Below the pieces are notes generated by a model. The model did not search any database and had not been told where the DNA came from. It saw only the letters and a list, made by a program, of their open reading frames with translations. A stretch of DNA of 45,189 nt. Source: Sediminibacterium sp. (GTDB lineage Bacteria; Bacteroidota; Bacteroidia; Chitinophagales; Chitinophagaceae). Of the stretch, positions 1 to 8,855 are shown one piece after another. The stretch spans positions 1 through 45,189 of the forward strand of contig JANREK010000030.1 of assembly GCA_030726065.1 (NCBI GenBank). Direction: 5' to 3'. Every line of letters begins with the position of its first letter. The stretch's first letter is position 1. Made by a program: the position numbers and the translations under genes.

Positions 1-32
1 AGACCTTTTTTTTGCCTTAACTTCATATATAA

Positions 33-629
33 ATGAAAAAGTCAATTTTTATTCTTTCTATATTTTCAATAATTTATTCTTGTTCAAAAAAAGAAGTACA
101 AATCCTTCCTTCTCCTCAAGTTATAAATAAAGTCACTATTCCCCTTTATACTATTGGTGATACTGCATTAGGGGGTAAAATAGCATACATTTTACAACGA
201 GGCGACTCTGGTTATGATGCAAATATCCAACACGGATTAGTTGCAGCAATTTCTGATCAAACTTCAGCAATAAGATGGCATAATGGAACTTACAAAATAA
301 CAGGAGCAAAAGGAGTTGTTATAGGAACAGGATTTGCCAATACAAATAGCATTATTTCCGCACAAGGAGAAACAACTACAAGTTATGCAGCAGGATTAGC
401 AAGGACATATAAAGGAGGTGGATATGATGATTGGTTTTTGCCAAGTAAAGATGAATTAAATAAATTATACATAAACAAAGTGATCATTGGTGGTTTTGTA
501 AATAACAACTACTGGAGTTCTTCGGAGAAAGACTTCGAATTCGCGTATAAACTTAATTTCACCAATGGAGATCAAAACGCCAATAATAAAGTCAACGCAT
601 TCTATGTTCGCGCCATTAGGGCTTTTTAA
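33..629 (+). CDS. DUF1566 (Lcl C-terminal) domain lipoprotein
   Basis: A 198-residue predicted lipoprotein. The N-terminus is a short hydrophobic signal ending in a lipobox-like YSC, so Cys17 should be lipidated, followed by SKKE. The C-terminal half (about residues 75-198) carries the DUF1566/Lcl hallmarks: WFLPSKDEL, a later YWSSSE, a FTNGDQN-type stretch and the closing VRAIRAF. This domain is common on Bacteroidota surface and secreted proteins. Its biochemical role is not established, though it is often discussed as a lectin- or adhesin-like fold. It sits alone at the window edge, so any upstream partner is not visible. The family call is firm; the function is unknown. Confidence 0.85.
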   Translation: MKKSIFILSIFSIIYSCSKKEVQILPSPQVINKVTIPLYTIGDTALGGKIAYILQRGDSGYDANIQHGLVAAISDQTSAIRWHNGTYKITGAKGVVIGTGFANTNSIISAQGETTTSYAAGLARTYKGGGYDDWFLPSKDELNKLYINKVIIGGFVNNNYWSSSEKDFEFAYKLNFTNGDQNANNKVNAFYVRAIRAF

Positions 630-746
630 CTATTTATTCATTTTGATCATATATCTTATCATTTTTTAATGCCAAAATATTCCAAATAGGTTATTTTAGC
701 GATTAAATGATTAGATCTCTTTCCAAAAATTACAAGACCTAGTTTT

Positions 747-2777
747 ATGAAAAAAATAGCAAGCCTTATTATTTGTATCTTATTTATTAAAGCGTTAATT
801 GCTCAAAATAACTTGAGCCAAACTAGCACCAATTTAATTTGGCTTGATGATTTACAAATTCAAACATTTTCTGAAGGGATACGTCCAGTTTCTGCAAAGT
901 CAAATTACAGCCATGATTCCATGCGTATCAAAGGGGTACATTATAAAAGAGGCATTGGCGCGCAATCACCCTGTGTATTAGTTTTTGCTTTACATAAAAA
1001 AGCCAAACATTTTTCAGCATTAGTGGGATCGGATGATTTAGGTAATAAAGATATTCCTGTTACCTTTTATGTAGTGGGGGATAAAAAAGTTTTATTTGAA
1101 AGTAAGGAAATGCGAATAGGCGATGCGCCCATTCAAGTTGATATTGATTTAACTGGTATCGAACAACTTGGTTTATTAGTTACCGATAAGGTAGGAGGTG
1201 TAGGCAATAAAAGAACCTATGCAAATTGGGCCAATGCTTCAATTAAAATGATAGGTAATCATTTACCAGAGCATCCCATAAATAATGATCCAACTTTTAT
1301 TCTAACTCCAAAAGATAAACCAACGCCTAAAATAAATTCTGCAAAAATTATGGGCGTTCGTCCAGGCAATCCGTTTTTATATACTATTGCAGCTACTGGC
1401 ATAAGACCTATGCAATTTTCTGCTGAAAATTTACCAAAGGGTTTAAGTGTTTCTCCTGAAACTGGTATCATTACTGGTAACTTAAATGAGAAAGCTGTTT
1501 ATACAACAACCATTATTGCAAAAAATAAATTAGGTATCGCCAAACAAAAACTAGTAATTAAAGTAGGGGATACCATCGCACTTACTCCACCCATTGGATG
1601 GAATGGTTGGAATGCATGGGAATCGAAAATTGATCGTGAAAAAGTAATTGCTTCTGCGGATGCCATGGTTCAAAAAGATTTGCGTGATCATGGTTGGAGT
1701 TATATTAATATTGATGATACTTGGCAAGGGAAACGATTTGGCCCAGATACCGCACTACAACCCAATGAAAAGTTCAATGATATAAAAGGAATGGTAGATT
1801 ATATACATTCCATTGGATTAAAAGCAGGCTTGTATTCAACGCCTTATGTTGCTAGTTATGCTGGCTATGTGGGTGCGTCATCCGATTCAGCAAAAGGCGG
1901 AGAAACATTTGAGCAAATACTTAAGAAGAAACAATTTTACCATCACATTGGCCCCTATAAGTTTGAAAAAAATGATGCAAAGCAAATGGCGAATTGGGGA
2001 TTTGATTTTTTAAAGTATGATTGGAGAATGGATGTAGCATCCACGGAAAGAATGTGGAATGCATTAAAGAATTCAGGACGCGATATAGTTTTAAGTTTAT
2101 CTAATAATGCACCTTTTGAAAAAGTAAATGATTGGAACCGATTATCCAATATGTACCGAACAGGACCAGATATTAAGGACAGTTGGACCAGCTTATTTTT
2201 AACCACTTTTACTTTAGATAAATGGGCACCATATTCAGGCCCAGGTCATTGGATGGATCCTGACATGATGATTGTTGGAAATGTTTCCATTGGACCCATC
2301 TTACATCCTACACGCTTAACACCCGATGAGCAGTATAGCCATATCAGTATGTTTAGTATACTCGCGGCTCCTATGTTAATTGGTTGTCCTATTGAGCAAA
2401 TTGATGCATTTACTTTGAATTTATTAACCAATGATGAAGTGATTGCAATAAATCAGGATCCTTTGGGTGCGCCAGCAAGATTGGTGAAAGAAATAAATGG
2501 TGTTCAAATTTGGAAAAAACCCATGGAAGATGGATCAACCATTATTGGTTTATTTAATACCGGAGGATATGGAACAAACCCCGCATCCTATTTTAGATGG
2601 GGTGATGAAAAAGCATTATCTTTTAATTTTGACTTCGCTTCCTTAGGGCTAGCCGGAAAATATGAAATTAGAGATGTTTGGCGCCAAAAGTCATTAGGGA
2701 AATATGAGGGCAACTATAAAACCACGATTAATCATCATGGGGTGGTGTTGTTGCAGTTTAAAATGGTTAAAATGTAG
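747..2777 (+). CDS. Secreted GH27 alpha-galactosidase with NPCBM and Ig-like (He_PIG) domains
   Basis: Predicted exported alpha-galactosidase (or alpha-N-acetylgalactosaminidase) of glycoside hydrolase family 27, cleaving terminal alpha-linked galactose. Residues 1-20 form a signal peptide. About 35-170 resemble an NPCBM carbohydrate-binding module, about 200-275 are a He_PIG Ig-like domain (LPKGLSVSPETGIITG), and the (beta/alpha)8 catalytic domain starts near 285 with PPIGWNGWNAW. By alignment to family motifs, Asp425 in LKYDW is the nucleophile and Asp475 in RTGPDIKDSW the acid/base; the family DPDM motif is at 504-507. A small C-terminal beta domain follows. The next gene, 26 bases downstream, encodes a DUF6807 protein, so the two are probably co-transcribed. 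Substrate choice between Gal and GalNAc cannot be decided here. Confidence 0.93.
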   Translation: MKKIASLIICILFIKALIAQNNLSQTSTNLIWLDDLQIQTFSEGIRPVSAKSNYSHDSMRIKGVHYKRGIGAQSPCVLVFALHKKAKHFSALVGSDDLGNKDIPVTFYVVGDKKVLFESKEMRIGDAPIQVDIDLTGIEQLGLLVTDKVGGVGNKRTYANWANASIKMIGNHLPEHPINNDPTFILTPKDKPTPKINSAKIMGVRPGNPFLYTIAATGIRPMQFSAENLPKGLSVSPETGIITGNLNEKAVYTTTIIAKNKLGIAKQKLVIKVGDTIALTPPIGWNGWNAWESKIDREKVIASADAMVQKDLRDHGWSYINIDDTWQGKRFGPDTALQPNEKFNDIKGMVDYIHSIGLKAGLYSTPYVASYAGYVGASSDSAKGGETFEQILKKKQFYHHIGPYKFEKNDAKQMANWGFDFLKYDWRMDVASTERMWNALKNSGRDIVLSLSNNAPFEKVNDWNRLSNMYRTGPDIKDSWTSLFLTTFTLDKWAPYSGPGHWMDPDMMIVGNVSIGPILHPTRLTPDEQYSHISMFSILAAPMLIGCPIEQIDAFTLNLLTNDEVIAINQDPLGAPARLVKEINGVQIWKKPMEDGSTIIGLFNTGGYGTNPASYFRWGDEKALSFNFDFASLGLAGKYEIRDVWRQKSLGKYEGNYKTTINHHGVVLLQFKMVKM

Positions 2778-2803
2778 TATCTTAGGTTTATAAATTTTTG
2801 AAT

Positions 2804-3817
2804 ATGCATAAGCTTAAAATATTACTTATCTGTTTGTCTGTTCTTTTTGCAACATGCTTACAAGCGCAAAAAGTTCAATTTAAACAAGTTGATCAGGATA
2901 AAAAAGTAGAAGTATTTATTGATAATAAATTTTTTACTGCATTCATATATCCAGATAATATGGAAAAGCAATCGCTTTACCCAATTATAGCATCCTCAGG
3001 AAAAATTATTACACGCGGGTATCCTTTACAACCACGTCCATTTGAACGCACGGATCATCCACATCATGTAGGTATGTGGTTTAATTTTGGCGATGTAAAT
3101 GGACTTGATTTTTGGAATAATTCATTTGCAATTGCAGCAGCGGAAAAGCCAAAGTATGGCAAAATAGCGTTTGATAAAATTATATCTGTTAATTCCAAAT
3201 TAGGCAAATTAATAGTGAGTGCCAATTGGATGGATATAAATAAGAATGTACTTTTAAGCGAGCAAACCTCTTATGTTTTTTCAGGAAAGGGTAATACAAG
3301 AATTATAGAAAGAATTACACAACTCACCGCAAAAAATCAAATAACATTTACTGAAAATAAAGAAGGCTTACTTGGAATGAGGTTAGATCGTGCTTTTGAA
3401 GAACCTGCAACAAAACCAGAAATATTTTTAGATGCAAAGGGCGTTGAAACATTAGTTCCGGTTTTAAACAATGAAGGGGTAAACGGGGTTTATCGCAATG
3501 CTGAAGGCTTTAAAGCGGGAGAGGTTTGGGGTAAAAGAAGTAAATGGGTCGCATTGCGAGCAGTGAAGGAGGGAGAAGTTATCACGATTGTAATACTAGA
3601 TCATCCTAATAATTTAAACTACCCTGCATGGTCACATGCACGTGGGTATGGTTTATTTGCAAGTAACAATATTGGTGGAAGTACATTTGATAAAAACGCA
3701 ACTCCAATAAAAAAAGTATTAGCAACTGGAGAGCAAATGGTATTTAAACATAAAATTATCATTGGTGGAGAATTAACGGATGCGGAAATTAATCAATTCG
3801 CCACTGACTTTAAATAG
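2804..3817 (+). CDS. DUF6807 (PmoA-like) exported protein
   Basis: A 337-residue exported protein of the DUF6807 family, often labelled 'PmoA' or 'methane oxygenase PmoA', a name that should not be read as methane oxidation. An in-frame TTG lies 6 bases upstream, but the ATG at 2804 starts directly at the signal peptide MHKLKILLICLSVLFATC, so I chose it. Family-like motifs include HPHHVGMWFNFGDVNGLDFW near residue 85 and a C-terminal WSHARGYGLFASNN. These proteins are frequent in Bacteroidota carbohydrate loci, which agrees with the GH27 gene just upstream. The molecular activity is unknown; a sugar-processing or binding role is inference from context only. TATCTTAG at 2778-2785, one base off TAnnTTTG, could give it its own promoter. 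Confidence 0.85.
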   Translation: MHKLKILLICLSVLFATCLQAQKVQFKQVDQDKKVEVFIDNKFFTAFIYPDNMEKQSLYPIIASSGKIITRGYPLQPRPFERTDHPHHVGMWFNFGDVNGLDFWNNSFAIAAAEKPKYGKIAFDKIISVNSKLGKLIVSANWMDINKNVLLSEQTSYVFSGKGNTRIIERITQLTAKNQITFTENKEGLLGMRLDRAFEEPATKPEIFLDAKGVETLVPVLNNEGVNGVYRNAEGFKAGEVWGKRSKWVALRAVKEGEVITIVILDHPNNLNYPAWSHARGYGLFASNNIGGSTFDKNATPIKKVLATGEQMVFKHKIIIGGELTDAEINQFATDFK

Positions 3818-3835
3818 CGCAATTACTTCTAATTA

Positions 3836-3878
3836 CTTGCAACATACTAGGGCGCTGTGTTAAATTTGTTTAACTTTG
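3836..3878 (+). promoter_or_regulatory. Bacteroidota-type promoter for the RNA methyltransferase gene
   Basis: TTG at 3837-3839 is followed after 21 bases by TAAATTTG at 3861-3868, a full match to the Bacteroidota -33/-7 pattern (TTG, about 17-23 bases, TAnnTTTG). A second perfect octamer, TAACTTTG, lies at 3871-3878. The ATG is at 3884, so transcripts would have a leader of a few bases or none. Confidence 0.55.
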
Positions 3879-3883
3879 CTTTT

Positions 3884-5083
3884 ATGCAAGTATTTACTAC
3901 GCCACGAAAAATTATCATTACCTGTCACAAATGGTTGGCTATCTCCTTAAATAAGGAAGTGGTTGCCTTGGGTTTTACACCTGATCGTGTTTTTCAAACA
4001 GGCGTGGAGTTAACAGGTACAGTAAAGGATTGTATTCGTTTGAATTTAAATTTAAGATGTGCGAGTCAGGTGATGTATTCTTTAAAGTCATTTATTTGTA
4101 ATGACCCTAATGAATTGCACCAACAATTGGTTTCCATTCCTTGGGAAACAGTGATTGCGCCCAATGGTTATTTTTCGGTGACGAGTAATGTTTTCCATCC
4201 TTCCATATCTACCAATTTGTTTGCTAATTTAAGAGTGAAAGATGCTATTGTGGATCATATGCGTGAAGTGGCTAACCAACGACCAAGTACTGGTTCGGAA
4301 CTTTCGGGTGTAGTGGTTTATTTATTTTGGAAAAATGACGAGGCAGAAATTTTCTTAGATACTTCAGGGGAAACTTTAGCAAAACATGGTTATCGCAAAC
4401 TTCCGGGTACAGCACCCATGTTAGAAGCTTTGGCTGCAGCAACCATACTTTCCACTAAATGGGATAAAAATGCACCTTTTGTAAATCCAATGTGTGGGTC
4501 TGGTACTTTAGCAATTGAAGCTGCTTTAATAGCTACGAATCGTGTGCCTGGTTTATTAAGAAGTAATTATGCATTCATGCATATACTTGGGTATGAAAAA
4601 TCCATGTATGAAATTGAAAATGCAAAATTGAAGGAACAAATAATTAAACTACCCGGACTTAAAATCATTGCATCTGATATTAGCAAAAGGGCAATTGATA
4701 CTGCAAAAACGAATGCGGAAGTGGCTGGTGTTGCACATTTGATTTACTTCCAAGACTGCGATTTTGAAAATACGAATGTTCCTGAAGCGCAGGAGGGTGC
4801 AGTGGTGATGTTTAATCCTGAATATGGGGAAAGATTAGGCTATGAAGCAGAATTAGAAGCTACTTATGCAAGAATGGGTGATTTTTTGAAGAATAAATGC
4901 AAAGGTTATCTGGGCTATATATTTACAGGTAATTTAGAATTGGCCAAAAAAATAAGATTAAAACCAAGTCGTCGAATTGAATTTTACAATGCAACCATTG
5001 ACTGTAGGTTATTGGAATATGAAATGTATGCAGGCACCAAACGAACTGATAAATTAGTAGATGGTGTTCAACTTGATATTTAA
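3884..5083 (+). CDS. THUMP-domain class I SAM-dependent RNA methyltransferase (RlmL/YpsC-like)
   Basis: A 399-residue predicted 23S rRNA N2-guanine methyltransferase-like enzyme of the COG0116 family. The THUMP RNA-binding region occupies roughly residues 45-160, and a Rossmann SAM domain follows. Visible signatures are IPWE near 85, LPGTAPMLEALAAA, the SAM-binding NPMCGSGT at 201-208 and a catalytic-loop equivalent NPEYGER at 311-317, where many family members have NPPYG(E/V)R. A GTG 27 bases upstream is in frame, but promoter octamers occupy that stretch and homologues begin like MQVFTTPRK, so the ATG at 3884 is preferred. It is convergent with the NamZ-like gene. The exact target nucleotide is not predictable from sequence alone. 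Confidence 0.88.
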   Translation: MQVFTTPRKIIITCHKWLAISLNKEVVALGFTPDRVFQTGVELTGTVKDCIRLNLNLRCASQVMYSLKSFICNDPNELHQQLVSIPWETVIAPNGYFSVTSNVFHPSISTNLFANLRVKDAIVDHMREVANQRPSTGSELSGVVVYLFWKNDEAEIFLDTSGETLAKHGYRKLPGTAPMLEALAAATILSTKWDKNAPFVNPMCGSGTLAIEAALIATNRVPGLLRSNYAFMHILGYEKSMYEIENAKLKEQIIKLPGLKIIASDISKRAIDTAKTNAEVAGVAHLIYFQDCDFENTNVPEAQEGAVVMFNPEYGERLGYEAELEATYARMGDFLKNKCKGYLGYIFTGNLELAKKIRLKPSRRIEFYNATIDCRLLEYEMYAGTKRTDKLVDGVQLDI

Positions 5084-5111
5084 TGAAAAGCTCAAAATGA
5101 TTTTTTGTTGA

Positions 5112-6284
5112 TTAAGTATAAATTAAAAAAGGGCTCATTTCTTTTTGCCATTGGGTGACTCTAACTAATTTTGTGATATGCTGTAGCCAAATTTGTAGTG
5201 GCTGATCAAATAATTGTTGTGCATTAGGGATGCCCATTAATAAGGACAAATGATTTTCACCATTGGGATTTGCTTGGGTAGGATAGGCCTGCCATTTAAA
5301 ATCTTGTGGATGCAAGTCCTTAATAAGCTTTAATAGTAATAATCCTGTCATGACTGATCTGTATTGACTAGGATCAATAATTTTAATCCTTATACCCTTG
5401 ATTTCTTGAACTTCACCATTCGATTGTGAAATACTTAAGGGTGTTGTTTCAATTTTTATTTCTTCTCTAAGTAAATTTTGCCAAACCATCGCAATGGCTG
5501 GTAAATTAAGCCAGGTAGCTCCAATCCATTCAAATGAATGTTTGGTTCCGCGTCCGACCGAAACGTTCGTCGCCTCAAAAAAACATAATCCTGGATATAG
5601 CATACAAGCTTCTACATTTTGCAATGCAGGTGATGGTTTTACCCAAGGTAAATGCCAGTCAGTTGCCATTGCATTTCTTTTCCAATTTTCACAATGGATT
5701 ACTTCTAAATCAGCATGCCAAGCTTGGGATGCATTAAAATATTTTCCTAATTCACCAAATGTGCTTTGATGTTTAACTGGTATATCAAATCGGCCTATGA
5801 AACTTGCAACAGATTCATGAAGCATTGGGCCTTCGCATAATTCAAAATTGCCACCTAGTGGATTGGGGCGATCTAATAAAACTATTTTTAAATTATTTTC
5901 TGCAGCAGTTTGAATAAAATAAGTCAAGGACCATAAATAGGTATAAAACCTGGTACCCGCATCAGGAATATCAAATAAGAGTAGTTCAATATCTTGGATA
6001 TCCTGTTTGGTAGGTTTCATCTTTTCGCCGTACAAACTAATGATAGGTTTTCCAGTAACATCATCTATTCCATCCAACATTTTTGCGCCATCTGCACCTG
6101 AAGCAGTAATTCCATGTTCCGGTGAAAATAGTTTTACGATATTAAATTCAGCATCGATTAATGCTTTTCTACTTAAAACTCCTGTATTTGTTTTTGCTGC
6201 ATCATTCGTAAGTAGTCCAATGCGTTTGGTTTTCCAATTGGACGCACTTGCAATAATAATATCTATTCCAAATTTAACTGGCAT
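5112..6284 (-). CDS. DUF1343 / NamZ-like exo-beta-N-acetylmuramidase (GH171)
   Basis: A 390-residue member of DUF1343, the family containing the exo-N-acetylmuramidase NamZ (GH171), which releases MurNAc from the non-reducing end of peptidoglycan fragments. Family blocks are clear: LFSPEHGI at 52-59, FDIPDAGTRFYTY at 104-116, LDRPNPLGG at 137-145 followed by EGP at 151-153, and VGRGT in the middle of the protein. The N-terminus (MPVKFGIDIIIASAS) has no recognisable signal peptide, so as annotated the enzyme is cytoplasmic; many relatives are exported. It lies 6 bases downstream of the YkgJ-type gene on the same strand and is probably co-transcribed with it. Family assignment is strong; the exact substrate is inferred. 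Confidence 0.88.
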   Translation of the reverse strand: MPVKFGIDIIIASASNWKTKRIGLLTNDAAKTNTGVLSRKALIDAEFNIVKLFSPEHGITASGADGAKMLDGIDDVTGKPIISLYGEKMKPTKQDIQDIELLLFDIPDAGTRFYTYLWSLTYFIQTAAENNLKIVLLDRPNPLGGNFELCEGPMLHESVASFIGRFDIPVKHQSTFGELGKYFNASQAWHADLEVIHCENWKRNAMATDWHLPWVKPSPALQNVEACMLYPGLCFFEATNVSVGRGTKHSFEWIGATWLNLPAIAMVWQNLLREEIKIETTPLSISQSNGEVQEIKGIRIKIIDPSQYRSVMTGLLLLKLIKDLHPQDFKWQAYPTQANPNGENHLSLLMGIPNAQQLFDQPLQIWLQHITKLVRVTQWQKEMSPFLIYT

Positions 6285-6290
6285 AACTAA

Positions 6291-6899
6291 TTACTTTGAC
6301 TTTTCAAATCCGAGTTCCTCTTTTAATGTCTCAATCACATTAAAAATAATAGGGCATCTATCGTAATGCATATAGGTGGTAAATAATCTTTTATTGAAAT
6401 CGGGCACATGAAATGCTGGAAATTCTCTACAACCTGCAAATCGATATTCATACACACTGCAACTATTATCTATCAAAAAATGACATGGGATTGAATTAAT
6501 CACCATCTGTCCCGATTCCCCTTTTGAAATATAGGCTTCATCAAAATCGGCCCTTGTTTGACCCAAATGTTCCGAAAGGCGGTCGGCTTCGGACTCGTCA
6601 ATATTCACCATCAGGCTTTTGCAGCAGTTACCACAACTGGTACAACTAATTTTAGGCGAAATTTCCTCAGATAGGGAAAATACCAGCTTGTCTAGCTGAT
6701 TTCCATCCATTTCCCTCAAATAAGCCTGAAATTGGTCGTTTTCAGAGGCTAACTCATTTGCCTTTGTTTTGATGTATTCTAGGTCAACAATCGGGTATTT
6801 TGGGTCTGTTTTGATGCTATAAAGATAAGCGAATAATCTTTTATCCACATAAAAGGACCAATTGGTGAAAAGTAAAATTGGGGTAACCACCGTGCTCAT
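6291..6899 (-). CDS. YkgJ family cysteine-cluster protein
   Basis: A 202-residue protein of the YkgJ/CxxCxxCC family (PF03692), thought to bind zinc or iron through conserved cysteines; its cellular role is unknown. The cluster CTSCGNCC covers residues 86-93, followed by a PCHFL...[18 protein letters not shown] block that completes the ligand set. An ATG at 6941 would add 14 residues, but that stretch lies under the parE promoter. The ATG at 6899 ([10 protein letters not shown]) is the more economical start. Its start codon directly abuts the -7 element of the divergent parE promoter. The NamZ-like gene follows after 6 bases. Confidence 0.85.
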   Translation of the reverse strand: MSTVVTPILLFTNWSFYVDKRLFAYLYSIKTDPKYPIVDLEYIKTKANELASENDQFQAYLREMDGNQLDKLVFSLSEEISPKISCTSCGNCCKSLMVNIDESEADRLSEHLGQTRADFDEAYISKGESGQMVINSIPCHFLIDNSCSVYEYRFAGCREFPAFHVPDFNKRLFTTYMHYDRCPIIFNVIETLKEELGFEKSK

Positions 6900-6907
6900 T
6901 AGATTTG
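6878..6907 (+). promoter_or_regulatory. Predicted promoter of the parE gene run
   Basis: TTG at 6878-6880, a 19-base spacer, then TAGATTTG at 6900-6907 match the Bacteroidota TTG/TAnnTTTG pattern exactly. The parE ATG is 42 bases downstream of the octamer. The element overlaps the 5' end of the divergent YkgJ-type gene. Confidence 0.65.
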
Positions 6908-6949
6908 CAGTTAGACATGTGCATTTTATGCCCCAAAGCATTGATAATT

Positions 6950-8836
6950 ATGGCAGAATCAAAAATTCCATTAGAATATAATGAAGATTCCATCCGGTCA
7001 TTAGATTGGAAGGAGCATATTCGATTAAGACCTGGTATGTATATCGGAAAGTTGGGTGATGGATCAGCACCTGATGATGGTATTTATGTTTTAATGAAAG
7101 AAGTAATCGACAACTGTATTGATGAACATACCATGGGTTATGGTAAGCAGGTGGAAATTTCAATTCAAGGAAAGCAAGTGACCATTCGTGATTATGGCCG
7201 TGGTATTCCGTTGGGAAAAATTGTGGATGTGGTAAGTAAAATAAATACGGGTGCCAAATACGATAGCAAAGCGTTTCAAAAATCCGTGGGTTTGAATGGC
7301 GTAGGTACTAAAGCGGTGAATGCATTAAGTGAAGATTTTGAAGTGACCGCATTTAGAGAAGGCAAACAAAGATCGGCTAGTTTTAAAAAAGGGGTATTGG
7401 TAAATGAAACTAAAGAGACTAAAACGACCGAGCCGAATGGCACATTGGTGGTTTTTACACCCGATGCAACCATGTTTAAAAACTACCATTACATACATGA
7501 ATACATTGATGGGCAATTATGGAACTATTGTTATTTGAATGCAGGATTAAGTATTGTATTCAATGATAAAAAATACGTAAGTAAAAACGGGTTATTGGAT
7601 TTATTGGAAAGAAAAACAAACCCGGATGAGTTACGTTATCCCATTATTCATTTAAAAGGAGATGATATTGAAGTTGCTATATCCCATAACAATGATTACG
7701 GGGAAGATATATTTTCATTTGTAAATGGGCAGTACACGACACAAGGTGGAACGCATCAGCAAGCATTTAGAGAGGCTTATGTAAAAGTGATTCGTGATTA
7801 TTACAAAAAGGATTATGAAGCTTCAGATATCAGAACTAGTATTGTAGCAGCAGTTTCGATGCGTGTGCAAGAGCCTGTTTTTGAAAGTCAAACTAAAACC
7901 AAGTTGGGTTCGCAAAATGTGGCAGATGGTGGCCCAAGTATGAAAAACTTTGTCACTGAATTTTTAGCCAAAGAGTTAGACAATTTCTTGCATCGTAATC
8001 CAGCAACTGCAGATGCTTTAAAAAAGCGAATTGAGCAAAATGAGCATGAGCGTAAGGAATTAGCCGGCATTAAAAAATTGGCGAATGAGCGTGCGAAAAA
8101 AGCGAATCTGCATAATAAAAAATTAAGGGATTGCCGTGTCCATTTGAGCGATGATTTACCTGTAAAAAATAAAGAGATGTTTATTTCCTTACAAAAAGGG
8201 AGTACTTTATTTATTACGGAAGGAGATTCAGCTAGTGGTAGTATTACCAAATCACGTAATGTGGATACGCAAGCGGTGTTTAGTTTAAGAGGTAAACCTT
8301 TGAATGCATTTGGCTTAACGAAGAAAGTGGTTTACGAGAATGAGGAATTTAATTTGCTACAACATGCTTTAAATATTGAAGAAGGGTTGGAAGGCTTGCG
8401 ATACAATCAAATTGTAATTGCTACCGATGCCGATGTGGATGGGATGCACATTCGATTATTGATATTAACCTTCTTTTTACAATTTTTCCCTGACCTCGTT
8501 AAAAAAGGGCATGTATTTGTTTTAGAAACCCCATTGTTCCGTGTGCGTAATAAGCAAAAAACTATTTATTGCTATGATGAAAATGAAAAGCAAGCGGCAA
8601 TAAAAGAATTAGGATCCAAGCCTGAGATTACTAGGTTTAAAGGGTTGGGTGAGATTAGTCCAGATGAGTTTGGGAAATTCATTAATGCTGATATAAAATT
8701 GGATCCAGTGATTTTGGAGCAAGGAGATCATATTCAACATTTGCTAGAATATTACATGGGGAAAAATACACAAGAAAGACAAGAGTTTATTATCGAAAAT
8801 TTACGTGCCGATTTAGATATTATCGAAACCAACTAA
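6950..8836 (+). CDS. parE: DNA topoisomerase IV subunit B (ParE)
   Basis: The ATPase subunit of the type IIA topoisomerase that decatenates and relaxes DNA with ParC. At 628 residues it is ParE-sized rather than long GyrB-sized. GHKL ATPase motifs are present: E51-x-x-D54-N55 in [14 protein letters not shown] at 83-87 and [13 protein letters not shown] at 114-126. The QTKTKLGS loop is at 314-321. The TOPRIM metal site shows EGDSASG at 424-430 and TDADVDG at 492-498. A TTG 45 bases upstream would add 15 residues, but [15 protein letters not shown] is the expected N-terminus. A close promoter match lies upstream. The partner parC gene lies about 2.1 kb downstream in the same run. GyrB is unlikely because of this pairing and the length. 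Confidence 0.93.
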   Translation: MAESKIPLEYNEDSIRSLDWKEHIRLRPGMYIGKLGDGSAPDDGIYVLMKEVIDNCIDEHTMGYGKQVEISIQGKQVTIRDYGRGIPLGKIVDVVSKINTGAKYDSKAFQKSVGLNGVGTKAVNALSEDFEVTAFREGKQRSASFKKGVLVNETKETKTTEPNGTLVVFTPDATMFKNYHYIHEYIDGQLWNYCYLNAGLSIVFNDKKYVSKNGLLDLLERKTNPDELRYPIIHLKGDDIEVAISHNNDYGEDIFSFVNGQYTTQGGTHQQAFREAYVKVIRDYYKKDYEASDIRTSIVAAVSMRVQEPVFESQTKTKLGSQNVADGGPSMKNFVTEFLAKELDNFLHRNPATADALKKRIEQNEHERKELAGIKKLANERAKKANLHNKKLRDCRVHLSDDLPVKNKEMFISLQKGSTLFITEGDSASGSITKSRNVDTQAVFSLRGKPLNAFGLTKKVVYENEEFNLLQHALNIEEGLEGLRYNQIVIATDADVDGMHIRLLILTFFLQFFPDLVKKGHVFVLETPLFRVRNKQKTIYCYDENEKQAAIKELGSKPEITRFKGLGEISPDEFGKFINADIKLDPVILEQGDHIQHLLEYYMGKNTQERQEFIIENLRADLDIIETN

Positions 8837-8855
8837 ACCATTTTGAGTTAATAGC

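Noticed and set aside
2804..3817. Methane monooxygenase subunit (PmoA) reading of the DUF6807 gene
   Set aside because: The protein is an exported soluble beta-rich protein without the membrane helices of particulate methane monooxygenase; the label is a database inheritance.
6007..6366. 119-codon open frame opposite the NamZ-like and YkgJ-type genes
   Set aside because: It crosses the junction of two well-supported genes and lacks domain or start signals.
7888..8250. 120-codon open frame antisense to parE
   Set aside because: It lies wholly inside the parE ATPase/TOPRIM coding region, has a Phe/Leu/Ser-rich composition typical of antisense shadows and no promoter or recognisable domain.
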